Origin: Branchiostoma floridae
Taxonomy: Eukaryota > Chordata > Leptocardii > Amphioxiformes > Branchiostomatidae
Direction of reading: 5' to 3'
Length of the DNA: 64,000 bases
NCBI RefSeq assembly: GCF_000003815.2
Contig: NC_049984.1
Coordinates: forward strand, 17,528,394-17,592,393
Part shown: positions 62,901 to 64,000 of the stretch, in pieces
Position numbering within the stretch: the stretch's first letter is position 1
How the letters are laid out: each line of letters opens with the position of its first letter
Made by a program: the position numbers and the translations under genes
The notes under the pieces: generated by a model
Database searches by the model: none
What the model was told of the DNA's origin: nothing
Seen by the model: only the letters and a program-made list of their open reading frames with translations

Positions 62901-63709
62901 TATTTCCCCTTCACAAGAAAGGAGGATACTCCTGTGCACAACCTCTATAATGATGTCAGAGACTATGCATCAGGTGCTACTCACCAATCATGTATGTCCC
63001 TGGATTGGACATGGGTGTAACTCGGAGGTTGGAATGTGGCACAACGACTCGAGGTTGCGTGTCCGTGTACATGTACAGTCTCAGGTCATCGGGAGAAACT
63101 GCAATGCCATCTGGAAGACATTTTGAAATTAGCCATGTATAATTTTGGAGAAAAATTTTGACACACACAATTGTTCATCAATTACATTACTGCAAGGAAG
63201 GCATGAAAGAAATTTCAGATTTTCAACATGTTTGTAGGAGGCCAATGATGATGAAATTGTTGATATCACTCCGCAAATTGAAAATATTCAACTTGTGCTG
63301 TAAATATTTTCCTGTCCCTTTCATTGTCTGGGAGCCAATGTTGTTGATCTTCCTTGCAAAATCTGTCATTTTAAGCTTATGAAAACACATTTTCATCAAT
63401 TTTCAGATTTTTGGGATGGATGGGATGAATTTTTTTTGTGTCTCAACAAGCAAATTGCCGTTCCAGGATGGAGGCACAAATCCTGGCGACAGTCCTGAAC
63501 TTGATATGACTTGTAAAGAAATGACCTAAAAAACATTCATTTTGACTTTTGATTGTTTCAATAGGGGCCTTACTCACCACTAGCATTGACCGTTACATGC
63601 ACCGTGAACGGTTGGTCCTTGTCCAATGGCAGGGTTCCAGCCTCGAAACTGTTCTCATAGTGGAGGATAAAGTTCCTGGGCTTGTCTGTCACAAGCAAGT
63701 CAACTTGTT
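8868..63709 (-). CDS. Giant mucin-like / NIDO-AMOP-VWD-EGF type I membrane protein gene, 49 exons traced, 5' end missing
   Basis: Forty-nine exons join with consistent phase into 2403 codons plus TAA. Order: two CARDB-like modules, EGFs with a TSP1, NIDO, AMOP, VWD, linker, 14 EGFs, TSP1, juxtamembrane domain, one TM helix, cytoplasmic tail. NIDO-AMOP-VWD followed by EGF and TM is the established core of MUC4-type proteins and coral mucin-like protein; I infer a large cell-surface adhesion or mucus/matrix protein. Nearly all exons carry GTAAGT- or GTGAGT-like donors and YAG acceptors. The 14-EGF array is coded mostly as single exons of phase 1-1. The visible part has no start codon with signal peptide, so more exons lie beyond 64000. 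The weakest junction is exon 5 to 6 (donor GTATTC); if wrong, the CARDB-like part could belong to another gene. Confidence 0.85.
9110..9415 (-). mobile_element. LINE C-terminal fragment
   Basis: Minus-strand translation gives a Cys/His motif [18 protein letters not shown], then a hydrophobic region ending [14 protein letters not shown]. This matches the zinc-knuckle-like ending of many LINE ORF2 proteins (C...E-x-H-F-x-x-x-C-P-x-Y). Truncated on both sides; intron of the giant gene. Confidence 0.6.
9681..9940 (+). mobile_element. tRNA-derived SINE
   Basis: The head has a pol III A box (TAGTCCAGTGGTTAGCGG) and B box (GGTTCGATCCC at 9735-9745) at tRNA spacing. It is followed by a non-tRNA body containing GGACAGGACGTTAAGCCGTG and a pyrimidine/A-rich end near 9940. 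It does not fold as an intact tRNA (no CCA-side acceptor pairing), so a SINE rather than a gene. Confidence 0.75.
10170..10321 (-). CDS. Giant gene, exon 48: transmembrane helix
   Basis: After [24 protein letters not shown] comes [26 protein letters not shown], a clear 24-residue hydrophobic helix with a basic stop (K). This makes the protein type I with the Cys-rich modules outside. Donor GTGAGTAAC, acceptor ACCCCAG, phase 2 at the 3' end. Confidence 0.9.
12480..18159 (-). CDS. Giant gene, exons 44-47: juxtamembrane ectodomain
   Basis: Exons: 18098-18159, 17353-17465, 14752-14832, 12480-12654. Joined they encode about 143 residues: [20 protein letters not shown], then [50 protein letters not shown] and [18 protein letters not shown]. 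It has four to five cysteines, mixed helix/strand pattern, no EGF signature. Position before the TM recalls SEA-type or other membrane-proximal domains, but I see no GSVVV cleavage motif, so I leave it unnamed. Introns here are long (2-3 kb) and hold a LINE, a SINE and MITE parts. Confidence 0.75.
14338..14548 (-). mobile_element. tRNA-derived SINE, minus strand
   Basis: Reading the minus strand from 14548: TATGGCGTAACCGGTAGAGC resembles an A box and AGAGTTCAATACTTGCC a B box. The body holds CTTGGGAAAGGCACTTTACA and ends in GGAGGTAAAAAG. This core plus tail arrangement is typical of invertebrate/chordate SINEs. Confidence 0.7.
15087..16811. mobile_element. AGGCCACACCAATTT MITE interrupted by a LINE
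   Basis: The left end AAGGCCACACCAATTTAATT and the inverted right end TTAGGCCACACCAATTTAAT share about 38 bp including TGGTTCACGGATTT. Between them lies the LINE at 15159-16530, so a small MITE was probably the insertion target. Confidence 0.7.
15159..16530 (-). mobile_element. 5'-truncated CR1/L2-type LINE with reverse transcriptase
   Basis: Minus-strand frame 16530 to stop at 15462 encodes the C-terminal half of a non-LTR reverse transcriptase. It shows [20 protein letters not shown], the catalytic YADD in [11 protein letters not shown], then KYLGVVID, the thumb region and a C-terminal end with [18 protein letters not shown] and [12 protein letters not shown]. These are typical of CR1/L2/Jockey-clade elements. 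The N-terminal fingers and endonuclease are absent. A 3' UTR with (GTTT)n on the plus strand lies at 15159-15180. The frame is open over about 356 codons, so the insertion is fairly young. The further open codons up to 16586 come from the A-rich flank. Confidence 0.85.
19376..19549 (-). CDS. Giant gene, exon 43: second TSP1 repeat
   Basis: Encodes [19 protein letters not shown], then [19 protein letters not shown], ending [10 protein letters not shown]-x-W and C-x-x-x-C ... R-x-R-x-C-N-N-P fit the thrombospondin type 1 pattern with C-mannosylation-type Trp. It is phase 1-1, so the exon can be inserted or lost without frame damage. It is the last Cys-rich module before the juxtamembrane region. 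Confidence 0.88.
20103..38360 (-). CDS. Giant gene, exons 31-42: array of twelve EGF-like domains
   Basis: One domain per exon, all phase 1-1: 38241-38360 (DVSEC), 36858-37001 (DVDEC), 35987-36109 (DINEC), 35453-35572 (DYDKC), 34968-35102 (DVPC, atypical), 26354-26494 (DIDEC), 25664-25786 (DVDEC), 24979-25104 (DKNEC), 23952-24074 (DVDEC), 22808-22936 (DIDEC), 21387-21521 (no DxDE, starts IKSGYDC), 20103-20237 (DINEC). Most have the calcium-binding start D-x-D/N-E-C and the C-x-N-T/x-x-G hydroxylation-type motif. The big intron between 34968 and 26494 contains the nested LRR gene. For exon 41 the acceptor CCTCCACAG is needed; a nearer AG would break the frame. Such arrays make rod-like, calcium-stabilised stalks. 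Confidence 0.9.
20686..21263 (-). mobile_element. Internally deleted mariner element
   Basis: The 578-bp element has terminal inverted repeats starting CGAGGGGCGTTCAATAAGTA (left; right end CGAGGGGCGGTCAATAAGTA) flanked by TA. The minus strand encodes the N-terminal HTH of a mariner transposase ([20 protein letters not shown]; later [14 protein letters not shown]). Then, in a shifted frame, comes its very C-terminus ([18 protein letters not shown]). The catalytic centre is deleted, so it could only move with help from another copy. Confidence 0.88.
21827..22716. mobile_element. ~890-bp TIR element, copy 1
   Basis: Ends TAACATGCATTGGCATAATA and (complement) TAACATCTATTATCATAATA are inverted repeats. 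The copy at 61845-62736 matches along the whole length with scattered substitutions. No transposase coding potential. It contains several ACCGGTA palindromes, mutated to CCGCCA or GGCGGT in copy 2. Confidence 0.85.
23099..23453. mobile_element. 355-bp MITE with 37-bp inverted ends
   Basis: Left TAAGGCATAATCTAGACACA continues into GTTTTTACCGATATCTG; the right end is its complement with three mismatches. The interior has a direct pair of GGGGACCCCTGCTAAGC (about 23274-23312). Possible TTA/TAA target site. Non-coding. Confidence 0.8.
24550..24896. mobile_element. hAT-like MITE, ends CAGGGCTC
   Basis: Ends CAGGGCTCAAAATAC and (complement) CAGGGCTCGAAATAC. The imperfect 8-bp flanks AACAACAT and AACATGAT agree at six positions. 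The inside is built from repeated CTGCAC / GTGCAGGT units. Pieces of similar sequence occur at 43450-43530 and 60250-60335. Confidence 0.75.
26590..28640. repeat. Composite repeat, left copy, upstream of the nested LRR gene
   Basis: Blocks here recur downstream of the LRR gene in the same orientation: A 26590-26770 (like 33984-34190), B 26990-27270 (like 33119-33400), C 28320-28560 (like 33415-33630) and D 28595-28640 (like 32935-32970). Shared strings include TTCGCCAAATAATCAAG (A), GTTCCCCACTTTTAA (B) and AAGTGTGGCCCAAG (C). Non-coding. Confidence 0.7.
27131..27200 (+). repeat. tRNA-like SINE head inside composite repeat
   Basis: TTCGGTGGTAAAGTGCTGGC resembles an A box and GCAGATTCAATACCC a B box. 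A second copy is at 33270-33350. Confidence 0.5.
28675..31702 (+). CDS. LRR type I membrane receptor, nested in an intron of the giant gene
   Basis: Exons 28675-29104, 30449-31087 and 31159-31702, joined in phase 1 and 1. Start ATG 28675 is chosen because [20 protein letters not shown] is a good signal peptide; an in-frame upstream codon lacks it. Next come a Cys-rich N-cap ([16 protein letters not shown]), about six LRRs (e.g. [36 protein letters not shown]), an LRRCT ([16 protein letters not shown] ... [11 protein letters not shown] ... DVC), a Thr/Pro stalk of 10-residue repeats, a TM helix ([20 protein letters not shown]) and a cytoplasmic tail. The tail reads cleanly in a frame shifted at GGGG 31367-31370; one extra G there gives 537 residues. 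It resembles the large lancelet family of LRR-TM proteins; ligand unknown. Confidence 0.8.
29266..29331 (+). mobile_element. tRNA-like SINE head
   Basis: GCGTAGCACAGTGGTAGTG matches a pol III A box and GCCGGTTCGACTATT a B box at tRNA spacing, but no full cloverleaf follows. Confidence 0.6.
29330..29690 (+). mobile_element. LINE C-terminal fragment
   Basis: Plus-strand frames give GKLRFYRK, then a helical stretch, [14 protein letters not shown] and [14 protein letters not shown]. This is the C-terminal Cys/His ending of LINE ORF2 proteins (E-D-E-x-H-F-x-x-x-C-x-x-Y). Interrupted by stops, so dead. Same type as 9110-9415. Confidence 0.6.
30269..30310. repeat. (AAAT)n microsatellite, partly inverted
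   Basis: TTTATTTATT next to AAATAAATAAATAAATAAAT forms a short inverted pair in the LRR gene intron. Confidence 0.85.
30912..31104 (+). repeat. Coding minisatellite, 30-bp unit, about 6.5 copies
   Basis: The unit CAACATGACGGCGTGACCAC plus ACCACAAGTCC-type bases encodes [10 protein letters not shown], with small variants (KHDGV, QHDAV, TTPSP). It builds a Thr/Ser/Pro stalk between LRRCT and TM, likely O-glycosylated. Confidence 0.95.
31523..31676 (+). repeat. Coding tandem repeat, 54-bp unit, about three copies
   Basis: Each unit encodes [18 protein letters not shown] or a close variant in the cytoplasmic tail, preceded by a related NILYKKADG. Only the middle frame (ending 31702) keeps a Tyr-centred motif in each copy. 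Confidence 0.9.
31703..32706 (+). other. Probable 3' UTR of the LRR gene with poly(A) signals
   Basis: Overlapping AATAAA hexamers at 32696-32701 and 32700-32705 lie about 1 kb after the stop at 31700-31702. The stretch contains a 50-bp tandem repeat (32131-32335). Confidence 0.5.
32131..32335. repeat. ~50-bp tandem repeat, about four to five copies
   Basis: The unit is AGAAGAAACTAGAACTCTGT plus CAAAATGCTTTTCACCATTTGT, with indels. It lies in the likely 3' UTR of the LRR gene. Confidence 0.85.
32935..34190. repeat. Composite repeat, right copy, downstream of the nested LRR gene
   Basis: Contains blocks D', B', C' and A' (32935-33010, 33119-33400, 33415-33630, 33984-34190) matching 26590-28640, same strand but in changed order. 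Includes the second tRNA-like head at 33270-33350. Confidence 0.7.
36216..36532. mobile_element. 317-bp MITE, ends GCAGGGTTGGACAAGT
   Basis: The same 16 bp appears inverted at the right end. The interior is a mirror-like run of GGGCAAGTG and TTGCCCGA units (five or more), so the whole unit can fold. No clear target duplication seen. Confidence 0.8.
37411..38160. mobile_element. ~750-bp TIR element with AGAGTCGATTCC ends
   Basis: Left CCTAGAGTCGATTCCGAG and right GGAATCGACTCTATCTAG are inverted. The interior holds near-palindromes such as GGAACATGTGATCATATGTT (37649-37668) and its reverse near 37902, plus many TTAGAAAC/GTTTCTAA pairs. Non-coding. Confidence 0.65.
38687..39603 (-). CDS. Giant gene, exons 29-30: EGF plus thrombospondin-type EGF split over an intron
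   Basis: Exons: 39400-39603 and 38687-38779. Exon 29 encodes a laminin/EGF-like [13 protein letters not shown] to GDYCEKE, then starts the next domain with [11 protein letters not shown]. Exon 30 supplies [26 protein letters not shown]. Together the second domain reads like the EGF of thrombospondins/COMP (C-F-P-G-V-x-C ... C-G-x-C-P-P-G-x-x-G-N-G). The intron splits this domain inside, unlike the single-exon EGFs further on. Confidence 0.8.
38862..38990. repeat. Dispersed repeat containing CAGCACCAAGGACAG
   Basis: Starts ATTCATTCAGCACCAAGGAC and continues with TAGTGTTGACTGTTTTGCAG; copies at 42752-42900 and 51090-51200. The complementary core makes up the array at 60595-61030. Confidence 0.65.
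40040..41487 (-). CDS. Giant gene, exons 26-28: post-VWD segment and Cys-free beta domain
   Basis: Exons: 41340-41487, 40795-40961, 40040-40273. The first two encode the conserved region after VWD ([37 protein letters not shown]), which in this family folds with the VWD part. Exon 28 encodes about 78 residues starting [18 protein letters not shown] and ending [16 protein letters not shown], without Cys. It looks like a cadherin/Ig-like beta-sandwich (compare W-T-P-x-x-x-S-P-V-x-V-x-F in cadherin-like linkers). Exon 27 needs the acceptor AG before TTTTGAG to hold frame. Confidence 0.75.
41135..41190. repeat. (GATG)n microsatellite
   Basis: Imperfect run of GATG units in an intron, split by GTGTTTACG. 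Confidence 0.85.
41995..44603 (-). CDS. Giant gene, exons 22-25: von Willebrand factor D domain
   Basis: Exons: 44438-44603, 43546-43712, 42961-43070, 41995-42154. Begins [18 protein letters not shown], the GDPH motif that opens VWD domains, then GEYVALLT and later [12 protein letters not shown] and [16 protein letters not shown], matching the L-P-x-x-x-x-G-x-x-x-G-L-L-G-N-x-D/N core. The GDPH sequence is the autoproteolysis site in some mucins (MUC2, MUC5AC) and cleavage in MUC4 is reported at GDPH; cleavage here is an inference. Like MUC4 and SUSD2, the domain has few cysteines compared with gel-forming mucins. Confidence 0.9.
42752..42900. repeat. Dispersed repeat containing CAGCACCAAGGACAG
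   Basis: Same family as 38862-38990, with TTTGCAGCACTTTTCTGTGA. Confidence 0.65.
44823..46569 (-). CDS. Giant gene, exons 18-21: AMOP domain
   Basis: Exons: 46476-46569, 45967-46159, 45151-45245, 44823-44958. Cys spacing and landmarks fit [12 protein letters not shown], then [43 protein letters not shown], and [23 protein letters not shown] (adhesion-associated domain in MUC4 and other proteins) is normally found between NIDO and VWD, exactly as here. The intron between exons 19 and 20 contains a fold-back satellite (45.4-45.9 kb). Confidence 0.9.
45440..45930. repeat. Degenerate CTCTACTCTTAGA satellite with a 232-bp fold-back (45525-45756)
   Basis: An imperfect 11-13 bp unit (ACTCTACTCTTAG) fills both flanks. 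In the middle two arms start CAGAATCAATTGACTTGACT and pair over about 70 bp, covering ACTTACTCTATGAGCGGCTG, with a short AT loop. The arms look like TIRs of a MITE that carried or seeded the satellite. Intron of the giant gene, AMOP part. Confidence 0.8.
46883..53644 (-). CDS. Giant gene, exons 13-17: NIDO domain
   Basis: Exons: 53499-53644, 52908-53093, 52179-52340, 51528-51632, 46883-47064. The protein starts [10 protein letters not shown], then [44 protein letters not shown] and [17 protein letters not shown]. These are the classic NIDO landmarks (G-D, F-F-G, Y-V-N/T-x-N-G, F-W-x-D-V, N-T-F-Q-x-V-L, F/Y-x-Y). NIDO domains occur in nidogen, alpha-tectorin, SNED1 and MUC4, all extracellular matrix or surface proteins. 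Intron phases inside the domain are mostly 0, unlike the surrounding EGF exons. The intron between exons 16 and 17 holds the 3.48-kb transposon at 47096-50579. Exon 17 continues past NIDO into a linker before AMOP. Confidence 0.9.
47150..47532. repeat. ~190-bp tandem duplication at the transposon left end
   Basis: Two units share CCCTTTCCGCAACTTAACGA and CGACGCTTAAAGGCGTCG-like palindromic stretches; the second lacks about 12 bp. Likely subterminal transposase-binding repeats. Confidence 0.85.
49201..50216. repeat. Four-unit tandem array (about 220-300 bp units) with hairpins
   Basis: Units start near 49201, 49424, 49703 and 50003 with CACAG(C/A)A(G/T) and share TGTGGTATATTGAGCG and GCTACCTTTCCGACATC. 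The second and third hold long hairpins: 49551-49596 has perfect 21-bp arms and a 4-base loop, 49851-49896 the same with one mismatch; the fourth has a decayed arm. Non-coding. Confidence 0.88.
51090..51200. repeat. Dispersed repeat containing CAGCACCAAGGACAG
   Basis: Same family as 38862 and 42752: TTTTCAGCACCAAGGACAGA then GATGAAGTTTTCCTTC. Confidence 0.6.
52730..52900 (+). mobile_element. LINE 3' end fragment
   Basis: Plus-strand frame reads [20 protein letters not shown] then DRTTWKHSV, the W-x-x-x-V-x-x-D-x-K/R-x-x-G-L ... D-R-x-x-W ending found at the C-terminus of many LINE proteins. After it come LLPT-like codons and the tail AGTAAAATCAAATAATGGATAC. A second copy is at 61503-61636. 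Ends about 10 bp before exon 14. Confidence 0.65.
54118..58526 (-). CDS. Giant gene, exons 6-12: EGF-like domains with one TSP1 repeat
   Basis: Exons: 58389-58526 (INEC EGF), 57701-57835 (DVDEC EGF), 56837-57073 (two EGFs, DIDEC type plus a non-calcium one), 56157-56333 (TSP1, core [18 protein letters not shown]), 55358-55507 (EGF without DxDE), 54749-54877 (DVDEC EGF), 54118-54249 (DVDEC EGF). Every exon is phase 1 at both ends, the symmetric class used in exon shuffling. Calcium-binding EGFs show the D-x-D/N-E-C start and C-x-N-T-x-G-S-Y/F signature. The last EGF is odd: after CQCH it reads [15 protein letters not shown] instead of the usual G-Y/F-x-G turn. Confidence 0.85.
54967..54986. 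repeat. (ATC)n microsatellite
   Basis: Short pure CATCATCATCATC run in an intron. Confidence 0.85.
57295..57362. repeat. (GTAT)n/(TCTG)n compound microsatellite
   Basis: ATGTATGTATACTATGTATG followed by repeated TGTC/TCTG units, in an intron of the giant gene. Confidence 0.9.
58850..63709 (-). CDS. Giant gene, exons 1-5: two tandem CARDB-like beta-sandwich modules
   Basis: Exons: 63578-63709, 62985-63110, 61243-61401, 60356-60530, 58850-59193. Module A runs from [12 protein letters not shown] to [16 protein letters not shown] and ISDLEVTGC. The Asp...Glu-Thr-x-Glu-x-Asn-Asn ending is the hallmark of CARDB/APHP-type adhesion domains. Module B ([14 protein letters not shown] onward) ends [10 protein letters not shown] then a Cys cluster [12 protein letters not shown]. 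Both modules have the same layout of strands and the closing NN, so I read them as a tandem pair. Module B is longer and Cys-rich at its end, leading into the first EGF. CARDB assignment is by motif memory and needs a profile search. The acceptor of exon 5 is placed inside a longer open frame because only that one keeps phase. Confidence 0.6.
60595..61030. repeat. Degenerate ~45-bp tandem array, about nine to ten copies
   Basis: The consensus core GCTACACTGTCCTTGGTACT plus GAATAAGACTTC recurs with substitutions and indels. The core CTGTCCTTGGTGCTG is the complement of the dispersed CAGCACCAAGGACAG repeat. Confidence 0.8.
61503..61636 (+). mobile_element. LINE 3' end fragment, second copy
   Basis: Similar to 52790-52900: GACTGCTGCCTACTCCTGTG and GCAGTATAATCAAATACTGG. 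5' part more decayed. Confidence 0.55.
61845..62736. mobile_element. ~890-bp TIR element, copy 2
   Basis: Same element as 21827-22716, same orientation, in another intron of the same gene. Shared unique stretch: CATCGATAACAATGCATTCG. The two copies differ at many single positions, so the insertions are not very recent. Confidence 0.85.
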
Positions 63710-63995
63710 CTGCAAAACACAGAAAAGATCAAATTATTTCAAAGTCTCTACAGTCATATTATTTCAATCAATTATGACACTAACAGCCTGAGTGTTAACA
63801 TGATGAGATACAAGTGCAACAAGAGTCTGAAAACTCAAACCTGCATGAAATATTTTGTTTTGTGATGGTGCGTATGGTGTGTTGTAGGGTTGATATGGTT
63901 TGATATTTGGCAAAATTATTCCATTATTGTTCTTACGTATTGTATACCTATGGTAAACGGTGAGATCAAAAACCACACCTTTCTAGTGACCTCAC

Positions 63996-64000
63996 CATTT
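63996..64000 (-). CDS. Possible edge of a further upstream exon
   Basis: On the minus strand the last five bases read AAATG followed by GTGAGG, a good donor, with a phase (1) that would fit the exon starting at 63709. Only five bases are visible. Confidence 0.25.

Noticed and set aside
1-64000. CRISPR-like arrays or operons
   Set aside because: Direct repeats here are satellites, minisatellites and transposon subrepeats without spacer structure; all genes are spliced.

Overview
The window looks like lancelet (cephalochordate, Branchiostoma-type) nuclear DNA, moderate confidence. Pointers are intron-rich genes with short GT-AG exons, modular extracellular proteins (EGF, TSP1, NIDO, AMOP, VWD, LRR), and a very high density of small inverted-repeat DNA transposons, tRNA-derived SINEs and LINE fragments. 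There is nothing prokaryotic or viral in it. A run of 100 N (7875-7974) marks an assembly gap.

Layout. (1) Bases 1-1692, plus strand: a decayed Tc1-like transposase piece, then the last two coding exons of a gene I do not recognise. (2) About 1.7-8.7 kb: intergenic DNA full of fold-back MITEs. One MITE splits a small minus-strand reading frame at 4.2-4.7 kb. (3) 8.87-63.7 kb, minus strand: one giant gene, of which I traced 49 exons by following splice sites and codon phase. Together they read 2403 codons plus a stop with no interruption; the 5' end lies beyond base 64000. In protein order it carries two CARDB-like modules, 6 EGF-like domains and one TSP1 repeat intermixed plus a seventh, atypical EGF, then NIDO, AMOP and VWD, a Cys-poor beta-rich linker, 14 further EGF-like domains, a second TSP1, a juxtamembrane domain, one transmembrane helix and a short Ser/Thr/Glu tail. 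NIDO-AMOP-VWD-EGF-TM is the core of the MUC4 / coral mucin-like-protein group, so this is probably a large type I adhesion or mucin-like surface protein. (4) 28.7-31.7 kb, plus strand: a complete LRR type I membrane receptor gene nested inside one 8.5-kb intron of the giant gene, on the opposite strand. It has signal peptide, LRRs, LRRCT, a Thr-rich minisatellite-coded stalk, TM and a cytoplasmic tail of 18-residue Tyr-containing repeats. Flanking DNA on both sides holds copies of the same composite repeat.

Mobile DNA fills the introns: a 3.48-kb CACAG-terminated element with TAG duplication and internal tandem arrays (47.1-50.6 kb), two ~890-bp copies of one TIR element 40 kb apart, an internally deleted mariner, a CR1/L2-type LINE sitting inside a MITE, several LINE 3' ends, SINEs and a fold-back satellite. 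Some insertions lie within about 10-30 bp of splice sites of the giant gene.

No tRNA, rRNA, CRISPR or operon-like structure was seen. Exon boundaries are my manual splice-site choices, checked only by reading-frame consistency.
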